A stretch of 64,000 nt of DNA from Megalobrama amblycephala. Lineage: Eukaryota; Chordata; Actinopteri; Cypriniformes; Xenocyprididae. Positions 1 through 11,475 of the stretch are shown piece by piece. The stretch covers positions 14,279,734 to 14,343,733 of the forward strand of contig NC_063049.1 in the NCBI RefSeq assembly GCF_018812025.1, read 5' to 3'. The position numbers and the translations under genes are program-made. The notes under the pieces were generated by a model. It was given only the letters and a program-made list of their open reading frames with translations. It searched no databases and had not been told where the DNA came from. Position 1 is the stretch's first letter. Every line of letters starts with the position of its first letter.

Positions 1-66
1 ATTATCATACGGGAACACACTTTTACACTTATCATAAACTTTTTTTCAGCCAAATGTGCCGTCCAC

Positions 67-950
67 GTGGCTCAGTGGAACCATTGCCCTTACTGGGGTG
101 CCTTAGACACTGAGTTACACAACAGAGTGTTCTTAGGATACCGTAACATCTCCTGCACGGTCTGCAGATCTGTTTCTCACTCCACCACAGCTTGTCCCCT
201 AATCAACCCGTCAATTCCTCCTTGCTCAGATTCATCACAAGTCAAGTCAACCAGTTATGTCCCGCGGCCAGCAAACACCAACTTCGACTCAGCCACAGAT
301 TTCATAAGTCGTACCACTTCATCAAACAGTCAAGTCTGCAATAATTTCAATTCAGGAAGATGCACAAGGTAGCGCTGTTGTTACATGCACATTTGTAACT
401 TCTGTGGCGGCGCTCACGCCCGCATGATATGCCCTGTAAAAAGGTCTTTAAGTAAAGATTCTAAAAATTACTTGTCGACTCCTGTAAATATTTCTCGTTT
501 GTCTACTGAATTGTCTCACCACGCCAACACTAACTTTACAGACTATTTGTTGTCTGGTCTCGAACACGGTTTCAAACCCGCCGTTGAAAGCCTCCCATCC
601 CAAAACATTATTTGTAACAATCTCCAGTCTGCTCTCGCCGAGCCTGATACAGTCGACCTTGTAATTAAAAAAGAAATCGAGTCAGGTTTTATGATCGGCC
701 CAAACATTCCTCCTTCTGAATGTTATCGAATCAGCCCAATTGGAGTGGCTACCAGAAAATTTTCAGGCAAAAAAGCGATTAATAATCGATTTCTCAGCGC
801 CACACAACTCCCTGTTTCCAAGCATAAACAGCCTTGGCTGGCCAAAGTCGACATCACTTCTGCCTTCAAAGTGATGCCTATCCACCCAGATTCTTGGCAT
901 TTATTCGGCATACGCTGGCACGGAAAATTTTATTTCCCTTTCGATACTTC
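67..950 (+). pseudogene. DIRS-order (Ngaro/DIRS-like) Gag and reverse transcriptase remnant
   Basis: This is the 5' coding part of a tyrosine-recombinase retrotransposon. The segment 67-372 and the segment from 373 onward share one frame and are separated only by a TAG at 370-372. That stop falls inside a cysteine/histidine-rich module, of which CNFCGGAHARMIC survives after the stop. The downstream part reads into the palm of a reverse transcriptase (AKVDITSAFKVMPIHPDSW, then an FGIRWHGKFYF strand), as in DIRS-order elements. The RT is cut at about 934, before any YxDD box, where a different repeat begins. Stop plus interruption make it a dead copy. Assignment to DIRS order is firm when combined with the recombinase at 1.64-2.46 kb; choosing Ngaro or DIRS1 is uncertain. 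Confidence 0.75.
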
Positions 951-1580
951 ACTCGTACTGCGTATGGGGAAAAGTCTCCCTTTTTCCCCGTCACTGAAGC
1001 CTTTTTCAATAACGCAGTGTAACTGCACCGTCATTGGTTCACTCATAGCAAGTTGTTGAACCAATGGCGGCATGACATAGCTGCGTGGCCTATGGCGACA
1101 AAGCGCGTGAACTTTCCCGCCGAAAGGGGCGGGGTTAAGGGCTATATAAGCAGGCGTTTCGCCATAGGATTTCAGGCCAATCGACTGAAGTGACGACTCT
1201 GAAGCCGCAGCCTCGTGGCACGGCAAGTAACGCAGTACTCGTTCCGTATCTCAGGGAACCGAGGTTACGTTAGTAACCGAGTACGTTCCCTTTCGATACT
1301 TCACTCGTACTGCGTATGGGGAACGAATTCAACTGTGCCGTGCCACGGCAGGGAACGACATAACTTGTTTTGGACGCCGGGAGGGGACCAAGAAAACAAG
1401 TCAGAAGGCAAAGCCGCCGTATCCCTTGTTACACTACAAGGAAATGATTCCTGTAATGGCGTGGGGCGGAATTCGCAAGAGGCCGCCCAATCACACCGAA
1501 AGAACACAAGCTTGCAAGGTCGGGACATCAAGATGATAGAACCTGACAAAAGTGGACGGCGAAGACCAGCCGGCCACCTC
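934..1580. repeat. Second DIRS-type terminal-repeat fragment nested in the first element
   Basis: A 38-bp sequence starting TTCCCTTTCGATACTTCACT occurs identically at 934-971 and 1286-1323. Between the copies are short inverted repeats (around 1234-1285, including the palindrome GGTTACGTTAGTAACC) and a TATA-like TATATAAG at about 1144. The layout (direct copies, internal inverted repeat, central TATA-like box) is the same as that of the terminal repeat of the other DIRS element at 21.69-22.03 kb. I therefore read this block as the end of another DIRS-like element inserted in, or recombined into, the RT gene. The right limit is approximate; unrelated sequence continues to about 1580 before the host element resumes. 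Confidence 0.5.
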
Positions 1581-1639
1581 ACAGATGTCTTTAACCCTCT
1601 GGAGTCTTTAACTCTCTTATTCTGGTCGCATCCACCTTC

Positions 1640-2455
1640 CTAGACAATCCAAATTGTGCTCGGCCACTTAAACTTCGCAATGCGCATCATCCCGCAAGGG
1701 CGCCCTTTCATGGTTATCTAAGCGGAATTCGTTTTTTTCACAAACTCATTTTTGGTTCACCCTCATCAGAAATGGCCAATTCACAGACATCTATGTTGAT
1801 TAAAGGCATCCAAAAAACCCAACCCACCCGCCCAGACGCCAGACAACCAATAACTCTATACATACTCACCAAATGTATCACCACTCTCCGCCGAGGCTAC
1901 CACTCTATCAATACTGCCCGCACACTGGATGCAATGTTCATATTGGCTTTCTTTGGGTTTCTCAGATGCTCAGAGTTCACTATCACATCCAACTTCAATC
2001 CAAAGGTCCAGCCGACATTTTCAGATTTATCAGTGCTAGATGACGACACCATTTCTTATTTCATCAAACAAAGTAAGACAGATCAAACAAGGAAAGGCCA
2101 TTTTATCTACATTTTCAATCTCTCATCACCAATCAAGCCATACCAATCCCTTTTAGCTTACCTCCATTTCAGGAGCTTGCAGGCCAAATTCCCATCTGAC
2201 CCACTCTTCACGGACGACTCCAACCACCCCATCACACTTTTCTGGATCCAAGTCCATATGATTCAATCTGGCATCCCAGCAGACAACTATTCTAGCCATT
2301 CATTTTGCATAGGTGCAGCAACCACAGCTGCTCAAAAAGGCCTCTCCCAACACCAGATTCAAGCACTAGGTCGCTGGTCGTCAGAAGCCTTCAAGAGCTA
2401 CATTCGCTCCAATCGCTTCCACATCAAAGAAGCTCAACAAACCCTCATCAGCTAA
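1640..2455 (+). pseudogene. Tyrosine recombinase of the DIRS-order element, catalytic Arg lost
   Basis: This encodes the tyrosine recombinase that integrates circular DIRS-order DNA. The coding frame is open from about 1640 through the ATG at 1772 to the stop at 2455. Visible motifs are the first catalytic arginine in FGFLRCSEF, a second block SSHSFCIGAATTAAQ, then QALGRWSSEAFKSYIR with the nucleophilic tyrosine. In active family members the second block is HxxR; here the codon at 2306-2308 is TGC (Cys, residue 179 counting from the ATG at 1772) where Arg is expected, a change one C-to-T step from CGC. The recombinase is therefore probably inactive although its frame is open. It lies downstream of the RT remnant in the same orientation, the usual order for the group. 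Confidence 0.8.
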
Positions 2456-2459
2456 AACC

Positions 2460-3260
2460 CAAACCTACAGGCTCACCGCATCCTCTCCAATTAACATCAC
2501 AAATCCACTAAACAACGGAAGCAATTCTACCTCCTCTGCTGCATCAGCATCTCCCCAGTAGCCCACCTCATTCTTTCAATGCAGCAGTGCTATTCTCCTC
2601 CGCTCCCACAGGAGCTCAGTTCTCTATCCAAACTCACCCTAAGGACAGTTGAAAGCAAGTCGAAAAGCAAGTTTGCTTCACTGCCGCTCTCGCAGGAGCT
2701 CAGCTCACCGTCCAACTTACTCATTGGATAGTTGAAAGCAAGTTGAAAACAAATCTGGTCCACTGCCGCAGTGGCCATCTACTCCGCAGGAGTTCCTTTT
2801 AACAGTTCATACTTGCTCCACTGCCACAGCAGTGTCATCTACTTCGCTCCTGCAGGAGCTCCGTCACGCCATGCAAACTTGCTCCACTGCCGCAGCAGTG
2901 TCATCTATATCGCTCCCACAGGAGCCCAATTCTCTGTACAACCAGCTCACTGGATGATTGGAAACCAAATTTGAAGCAATTTCGGTTCCTCCGCCACAGC
3001 AGTTTCATCTCCACCTCCCCATCAGGAGCTCATTCTTTATCCAACTAGCCTATTGGATGGTAGCATCGCCTACCCTGCTCCTGCAGGAGCTCTGTTCCAT
3101 CCAAGTTTTGATCCACAGCCACCGCTCCAGCAGGAGCTTGCCCATAGGCAACCAGTTTTCGCATTCTGCAAGTTTTGGAGGTTTTTGGGGGGAGTACTCT
3201 GGGTTCGGGCTCGTGAAATGATGTTTTATTAACAAAATTTGGGAGGATCACTTTCAAATG
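2460..3260 (+). repeat. 3' tail of the DIRS-order element with degenerate internal repeats
   Basis: After the recombinase stop the sequence consists of imperfect repeats of 60-110 bp, each containing a palindrome like CTCCTGCAGGAG or a variant plus a CACTGCCGCAGCAGTG-like hairpin (about 2575-3140). The repeats are too diverged to give a fixed period. DIRS-order elements carry complex non-LTR repeats downstream of the recombinase, so I take this as the 3' non-coding tail. The short open frames inside it are not genes. Confidence 0.5.
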
Positions 3261-3982
3261 ATCCTTTCATTCATCACGTATAGCCAGCAAATTCGGGTTC
3301 GATTTGGGTATGCAAGAGCCTATATTGCTGTATGTGTAATAACTAAAATAATGTTTATATATCATATTTTCTGGCTAGTTTAATTTAGTTTTTTATAATA
3401 TACCATACTTTAACCCAAACTGAATAATTAAAAACAAGTTTAAATGAGTAAACCTTCTATAAATATTTTTTAATATTAATTTTCTTTCCTGACATACTTC
3501 AGTTCTTGTTAAAACACACTAGATATGCTTATTCTGTGCATTTTGAGCACTTTTTGTGTGAAATCATATTTATTTTGTCAATCAAATGTCTACTTTCACT
3601 TTAATTGAGCGTTAGCAGTACAGCAAAAATAAACCCAGCGCCGAAACGATCGCGGCACTGCTGCTTCTGCTCCTGCTACGCGCTGCCACGCAGCCTCTGT
3701 GTGCGGTGTGAATGCTCTCATCTGTTAACATGGGTGCTGAAAAAAAATACGTGCTGCTTATGCTCTGCTGACGCATGCGGTGTGAACCCGGCCTCACTTG
3801 GAAATGCATCATAGTACAGTGACAAAATTTGTTCAAACCATTTTATTCCAACATTAATTAGGACTCTGGGCCAGGAAAAGCATTTAGTGTGTACAATTAT
3901 TTGATCCTACATTCAAGTAGGAAAGGCCATTTGTTGATCATAGGAATAAGATGAATACCAGCCAGTTATCAATGGCTGATCA
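3261..3982. other. No gene seen; AT-rich intergenic or intronic DNA
   Basis: I see no gene here. An isolated GC-richer block at about 3605-3795 ending GTGTGAACCCGGCCTC looks like a piece of a dispersed repeat, but I could not define its ends. If the polyketide synthase has exons upstream of this window, this stretch is intronic. Confidence 0.4.
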
Positions 3983-5363
3983 GTTGGAGCCAGTGGTGGA
4001 CAGTAACAAAGTATTTTTAATTTGTTACTGTACTTAAGTACATTTTTCAAGTATCTGTACTTTACTTCACTACATTTCAAAGCATAAAATCACACTTTTT
4101 ACTACATTTCATAAAACATATCGTTACTCCTTATTTTAAAATTAATAAATCATCACATGGTCAGAGACGCAAAAGCGGCGTCCGATTCGTGCACAAACTG
4201 ATTCTTTTCAATCATCCTGTCAAATCACATCAACAATTCATTCACGAATTGGACTGATTGTATTGCAACTGTTCTCGAGTCAACAAATCAGCGATTCAAT
4301 GATCCATTCAGAGCAACTCTCCAGTGAACTGAATTTCATTGTCTGACTGAAAATTAGCCAAGGACTGGGGGATCCTCTTAGTGTGCGCACAACTAGTGAA
4401 AAGTAAGTCAGCCTACTAATGTTGAATTTTAGGATTAATTATTGTAACAGAAAATCATATTTAGGTCACAAATTGGCGCACTGAAATGCTTTAATGCGAC
4501 ACGTCCACATCAATGTGTCTACAGATCTCGATTCAATCAGATAAAATCACATTTTAAAACTAACTTAGTGCTTCAAATAACGGTTTTATCGATTACATCA
4601 TTCCGGCACTAGGAGGCAACAAGTGACTTAAAATGTATTTGACATTGAATGATTAATTCAAAAGATTTGTTCAAAAACATTGATTCATCCAGTAATGAAA
4701 CAAGTGAAGTAGATATGAGTGAGTCATTAAATCATTCATTCAAACCCATTTTTTAAATAATTGAAATTAAAAAGTAAATCTTTTTAAATAGACTAAATAT
4801 TCATATTTTGTCCTCTAATAAATAATTATACTATTTTGTTTAGTTGTCTGTTCAGAATCGTGGAGAATTATGACCTCTATTTGAAACAAACAAACAAAAA
4901 AATCTTGATTCTCATTTTATCCAGAATCGTGCAACTCTTACACAAATTAAAATAACACATGCACGTTCATCTTCCCCGCTGCTTTAGCAATTTCTTTAAC
5001 CCTAAATATTTTGTATTGTTTGTCAACACACATTACATATTATGTATCTGCATCCACTAGTCTTCTATCTATACTGACTAGTGCTGCTATTTGAGATAAT
5101 TATTTTGAGCAATAGGATTATATAAAATATATAATATAAAATTAAACTATATAAGTGGCCTATATAAAAATTACAAAATAAACATTCATCAATCAGTACT
5201 TTTTTACTTAAGTACATTAAAAAATCAAGTACTTTTGTACTTTCACTCAAGTAAAATTGAAAAGGAGCACTAAATACTTTCACTTGAGTAATATTTTAAA
5301 ATATGTATCTGTACTTTTACTCACATACTTGATTTGTGTACTTTGTTTACCACTGGTTGGAGC
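3983..5363. mobile_element. Non-autonomous hAT transposon with 8-bp target duplication
   Basis: The element occupies 3991-5355 (1,365 bp). Its left end reads CAGTGGTGGACAGTAACAAA and its right end, reverse-complemented, reads CAGTGGTAAACAAAG, so the termini are inverted repeats starting CAGTGGT. It is flanked by an exact 8-bp duplication GTTGGAGC at 3983-3990 and 5356-5363, the signature of the hAT superfamily. Both ends are rich in AAGTAC/GTACTT steps. No transposase is encoded; the interior is AT-rich. It must have been mobilised in trans. It sits about 260 bp upstream of the first visible polyketide synthase exon. Confidence 0.88.
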
Positions 5364-5622
5364 ATCCCTAATTAAAGCAATTGAGTGCTGTTGAAAAATA
5401 CATTAAACAATCTGTAACTGTAACTACATAATGTAAGGCAGCAAAAAATTTTTGTGTTATTGTAGCAGTATTATTATAATCTGAAATTAAGCATGATTTG
5501 TCTATTAAAGCACTTATCTGATTTGTGTTTTTAACATCACCTTTTGAGTACACTAATATCGATATCTTCTGTAATGTCTGCTGGGCTGTTTTTTTTTTTT
5601 TTTTTTTTTTTTAAATCAACAG

Positions 5623-8600
5623 GAGATTGTGAAATGGCCGTGTGTGGGGGCGTGAGCTGTATTTTGGAGCCACATGTTTTTGTGGCTCTCTCCAAGGCAA
5701 AAATGATCTCCCCTGATGGCACCAGTAAACCTTTCAGCAGCCAAGCAGATGGATATGGAAGAGGTGAAGGCTGTGGGATTGTTCTCCTAAAGCCTCTGAA
5801 AAAAGTAAACAAAAATATTGCCTCACATAAACATATCATCATCACAACAATGCACCTTATGATTAAGTACTATAACCAAGAAACATAAGTTGTCTGTATT
5901 TTGACAGGCTCTTGAGGACCAGGATCACATTTGGGGCATCATCAGCAAAACTGCAGTAAATCAGGATGGCCACAGCGTTAGTCCAATCACCAAACCATCC
6001 ATGGAACAGCAGGAGGAGCTGCTTAGAAAAATCTATTCAACAGAGACTGACCTGACTAGTGTCCAATATATAGAGGCTCATGGGACAGGGACTCCAGTTG
6101 GAGATCCAATAGAGGCAGGTAGCATATCAAAAGTAATTGCCAAAGCAAGACCTCAAAAGTCAGGGCCACTTATCATTGGTTCAGTTAAGAGCAATATTGG
6201 ACACACAGAATCTGCCGCAGGTGCTGCAGGGCTCATAAAGGTTCTCTTGATGATGAAGCATGAAACTATTGTGCCATCATTGTTCTACTCCATTGAAAAC
6301 TCCAGCATAGACACTGAATCTCTCAATATGAAAATCCCCACCAGAACAGAAAAATGGATCAGTGACTGCAGAGCAGGGAGGTCTGCAGGAATCAATAACT
6401 TTGGGTTTGGTGGAACAAATGCACATGCAATTGTCAGACAATATGTGCAGTCAAAAAAGCCAAAAGCTCAGCTGATAAGTAAATCCCATCAGTATTTTGT
6501 GGTCTCTGCAGCCTCAGAAAAATCCATGAAAAATATTATTGTAGATACGGCAGAACAGATCAGTGCAGGAAAAATATCGGATCTACAGTCTTTACTGTAC
6601 ACATCCGCATGTAGAAGAAGTCACTTGAAACATAAATACAGGAAAGTATTTCAAACATCATCATTGGCAGATCTGCAAGAGAAACTAACTGTTGCTGTGG
6701 AGAAAAAGCTTTTACCATCAAAGACAGACTCCAAGCTAGTTTTTGTGTTTTGTGGCAATGGTGTTACATATCAGGGTATGTGCAAGCAGCTCTTAAAACA
6801 AGAGCCATTTTTTAGAGAGGAAATCTTGAAGATTGAAACTCTGTTGCAAAGCTATAGAAGTTTGAATCTGATAGAGATGCTGAAGAGTGAATCTGAGAAA
6901 AGTACAGAGCTGTCTGATCCAAAAATTGTCCAGCCTCTTCTGTTTGCTATTCAGGTTGCTGTTGTCAAACTTCTGAAACACTGGGGCATCAGTCCTGATG
7001 CTGTTTTGGGGCACTCTATTGGAGAAGTTGCTGCAGCTCATTGTTCTGGTTTGCTGTCACTTGAAGATGCAGTGAAAGTCATCCACTATCGCAGTTCTTT
7101 GCAATGCACTGTGACAGGAGGAAAGATGCTGGTAGTTAGTAATATGGCTGTTTCTGAAGTTTTAAAAATTCTCCCATCTTTTTCAGGAAGGGTTTGTTTG
7201 GCTGCTTATAACAGCCCTCAGTCATGCACCCTCTCAGGAGATGCAGATGACATTGACAGGTTTCAAATGAATTTGAGCAACTCAGCCAGTGGAAAAGATT
7301 TGTTCCTTCGCATTTTGGATGTACCTGCAGCATACCACAGTCACAAGATGGATCCCATTTTATCCAAAGTGAAACAGAGTATAGGCTCATTGCAGGCACA
7401 TCATTTGGAGGCAGAACTGTTCTCAACAGTGACAGGTGTTAGTGTGTGTTCCTCAGATTTTATTACTGGTGAATATTGGGCAAGGAATATCAGAGAGCCA
7501 GTTGAATTCGAACAAGCTGCAAAGTCTGCAGTTAAAAATAAAAGGAATGTGGTATTTGTTGAAATTGGCCCAAGAAGATCTTTGCAGAGGTACATCAATG
7601 AGACTCTGGGAAATGAATTCACTGTGATTCCCTCAGTGCAGCCTGATAAAGATCACGAGACAATGCTTGCAGCTGTTTCCAAACTGTTTGAACTTGGGGT
7701 CAAAGTGGACTGGAAAATGTTCTACAAAGGATTTGAGGCTAAACCAATTCCCTACCCACGATACCAGTTTGATGATGTGAAGAGAGATGTCTTCACTTCA
7801 CGTTTGCAGTCAATCGGTCCCACCGGCAACCATCCAGTAGTTACACAAATGGGTACAGACAGTACAGTGTTCAGCTGCGATTTATCCTTCTCTGAATCAG
7901 TGGCCTTTCTGCAGGACCACAAGCACAATGGGGTTGCCATCATTCCTGGTGCATTTTATGCAGAGTTGGGTTTAGCAACTTACATGGTATATGCAAAACC
8001 TAAGGTTCCATTAAGTTCTCTGCAGCTCAGCATAACATTCCAGAGTCCATTTGTTTTCACACAGAATGCCCCAGAAATAAAAGTACAGCTAAATCCATCT
8101 GACCATTTGGCAGATAACACATGTAACTTTAAAATACAGTCTACTTCTGCAGTCTATGCATTTGGCACAGTAAAAGCAAAACAAGGTAGAACACCTGAAG
8201 AACAGTTCATTTCAATAGACTGTATTTCCAAAAGATGCAAATTCCACATGATGTCTGGAGAGCTCTACAAACTTCTAAGTCAAACAGGATTTGAATATGG
8301 GTCTGTCTTCAGAAATAAGGCAGATGTTTACTGTGGGGAAGAATTTAGAGAGGCTATATCTGTTGTGAAGGTCCCAAAGGAATTGCTGCCTCAATTACAT
8401 GAGTATCATCTTCACCCTGTGATCTTGGATTATCTCATGCAACTTGTTCCTATAACTATAGGGCATGACCAAACAGCAAGACCCCAATTTCCTGCACAAA
8501 TAGGAAGCCTGACTGTATTTGAACCATTGCAAGAGGAGATGGTTGTATATCTGAGAGCAGTACATGTGGGAGAAGATGATTTTGACATTTGTGGCTGCTT

Positions 8601-11475
8601 AGCCAACAAACAGGGTAGGGTGTTGGTTGAGCTCAGGGATGTGAAGATCCGCATACTAGGGAGCCGTTCCCAAGTACTCAAAGAGTACTTCTACCATAAC
8701 AATTTCAGTCTCATCTCTGAAGTTGCCACGTTTGATACTCAGATTAAGGCACTTGTCTTTTCTGACAGGGTAGGAATTTCTGAAGCTTTGCAGCAGTACT
8801 TGGACCCAACATCTATATACGTGTCCTCCTCAAAGAGTAACATACTGTTAGAAAGTGGAGTCGAACTTCTTTTGTCAAAACTGAAAATTTCAAGTGTAAA
8901 GAAAAACTTCCAGGACATTTTATTCATGTTGGGTGATTCAGACTTAACCTCTCTCTCATCAGAGAATATCTTGGACAGCATGGCGGGGTGTTGTGAGATC
9001 TTCCGAAAGATTGTCAGATATCTCATGGCAATTCGTTTCCCAGGTGCTATCAGAGTAATAACCTATAGGTGCTCTGAGAGCTTAGTGGACTTCATCAATC
9101 CTGGATTTGTTCTGTCAGGCATGACAAGAGCATGTGCAGCTGAATTGTCAGAACTTTCCTTCCAGCTGATTGACATGGGCTCTCCCACTATTGAAGACAT
9201 CAAAGCTTTGGTTCAGGTCCTCAGGTCTTACCCCTGTCACAAATATCCAGAGTTAGTAGTGAAGGAAGGCAAAATTCTCAAACCTGAAATCACCCACACA
9301 CCTTTGCCAACTATGGCAATCTCTTCAAGAAATGTCCATATGTTGCATGATGAAGTCTTCGTCTTGCAAACATCTGACCCATATATAATGACAAATCTGT
9401 CAGCAACTCAAATGGATAATTCCATTGAACCAAACCAAGGGAAAAACATTGAGCTTCTCCTCAGTAAAATATGTGTTCATTCATCAGACTACTTTCCAGT
9501 CAGCATTTCTGACCTCAATTATGGCCAGACATTGTACTGGAACAAGCACACAACTGAAAACCATAAGATCTTAGCCCTTGACTTCAGTGGCACTGTCACA
9601 GCTGTGGGCAAAGATGTCAGCAAATTTAAAGTTGGAGATTGTGTTGTGTCTTGTTACCCTGTGGCTGCCACCTCTAAAGTAGTTCTCCCAGCAGATGTTT
9701 GCTGCAAAGCTAAAAGGCTTTCATTCCTGAATGAAATCCCTTGTGTCTCTTATATGGTACTGGCTTGGAAGATCTTCCATGAGGCTTTACCCAAGGCTAA
9801 ACAGCAAATGACACTGGGTATTTTCTCCACTGTTCCTGACTCAGCTTTGATAAATGTGTTAATTGCTGTTGCAAACAGATCAGGTTGGAATGTCAGAGTG
9901 AGCACGCAGGCTGATCAGCTGTCTTGTGATTTTAGTGAGGTACTAGGGGCTGTTCTTCTACCTCCTTATAATGTTGAAATTGCTAAAATAGCTAGCAGTG
10001 TTAGAGGCATCAAAGACATTGTTATTGTCTATGACAACCAGACAGAATTTCCATTGAATACTACAACATTCCGTGGTACAAATGAGGATGTCCACTTCCA
10101 TGTCCTCCTCATGTCCCAGATAATGCAAAAAGGGTCTCTGCAAATGCAAATGCCACACATCTACCGTTGGCTGAAATCCATGCATTTGGACAGAAAGTCC
10201 TTGTCTTTGGATGCAACAGCTGTTCAAAGAGTAAAATCTCAAGTCATTGATCTTTTGTCTGTAAAAGAATCTGAATCATACTTCACATGCCAGATCCTAC
10301 CCATTATAGTCCTGAACAGTGAAGACAAGAACCAGCTGTCTGACATTCCAGTGATGTCCAAACATAGTCTATTCCAGAAAAATTCTGTCTATGTTGTCAC
10401 AGGTGGTCTAACGGGGTTGGGGTTTGAGACAGTAAAGTTCATTGCTCAGAAAGGAGGAGGAAACATTGTCATTCTGTCTAGAAGAAATCCAGACCCCCAG
10501 ATGCAACAAGAGTTAAGTCAAGTCAGTAGCCGTTGGGGTTCTGTCATTAAGTGTCTGCCGTGTGATGTTTCTGTATCTGAGCAAGTGGACCAGACAATTA
10601 TTAAGATCGGAAAACTTTTCCCATCCAGTCCCATCAAAGGGGTATTTCACAGCGCAGTTGTCCTGCATGATGGGCTGATTGATCGTCTTGACAAAACTCT
10701 TTATGAGAAAGTCATGAGGCCAAAAGTGAATGGAGTGATTAACCTTCATCGTGCTACCATACAGTGCAATCTGGATTACTTTGTGTGCTATTCCTCCATC
10801 TCTGCCTTCATTGGCAATGCCTCACAAACTAATTATGGTGCGGCTAATACATTTCTGGATACTTTTTGTCACTACCGCAGAAATATTGGGCTTTCTGGAC
10901 AGTCCATTAATTGGGGAGCTTTGAATCTTGGCCTTCTTCTGAACAAATTCCATTTCCAGAAATTTCTGGAGGCAAAGGGAATCATGCTTTTGGAGATTCC
11001 AGAAATCTATGAAAGTCTTGAACAGTGCCTCTTGATCAATAAACCTCAACAGGTTGTATGCAGGTTCAATTTTAAAAACAGCTGGAATAACATCCTTAGT
11101 CAGAACAAATCGCTGAGTGTACGCTTGTTTAAAATAGCACAGGAAGCCATTATTAAAGCTGAAGTGACCATGTCTAGACCTAAGCAAGCCATGACATCAT
11201 CCTCACCACGTGATTATCTGAAGCTCATGATTAGTGAAATAGCTGGTGTTGAGATGGACGAGCTAATTGATGATGTTCATCTTTTCGATTTAGGCATTGA
11301 CTCAATGTTAGCCATGACTCTGCAGAATATTCTCTTCAGTGAAAGAGGTGTGAATGTCCCTCTAGTGACTCTGCTGGATCCAAATAGCACACTGTCAATG
11401 CTCATCAAAATCCTGGAGCAGAGCAGTGTAGAAGAATATCAGATTGAAGATGAGAGCAATTCCACATACTTATAA
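5623..11475 (+). CDS. pks1: Type I animal polyketide synthase, 3' two exons (5' incomplete)
   Basis: This is a multidomain enzyme that builds a polyketide chain on an acyl carrier protein; the vertebrate family is known for fish otolith formation and parrot pigment. Exons are 5623-5804 and 5908-11475, joined across a 103-bp GT-AG intron. The first exon is preceded by a long T tract and AG. Numbering from the Met codon at 6001: KS C-terminal part with His27 (EAHGTGT) and His68 (KSNIGHTES); AT with GHSIGE, Ser339; DH with HxxxGxxxxP at His640 and HPVILD at Asp810; a structural KR-like stretch; an ER-like fold without the GGVG nucleotide motif; KR with TGGLTGLG at 1467 and Ser1599/Tyr1612; ACP with GIDS, Ser1768. 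There is no thioesterase. The KS active-site Cys exon is not in the window. The 5.6-kb last exon has no stop or frameshift, so it is probably functional. pks1 versus a paralogue is not settled. Confidence 0.9.

Noticed and set aside
2575..3150. Regularly spaced palindromes that might suggest a CRISPR-like array
   Set aside because: Units are degenerate, spacing is irregular, the genome is a vertebrate, and the block lies in the tail of a DIRS-order element.
5537..5845. Minus-strand open frame across the poly-T tract
   Set aside because: It is antisense to the polyketide synthase exon and its Lys run comes from the splice-acceptor T tract.
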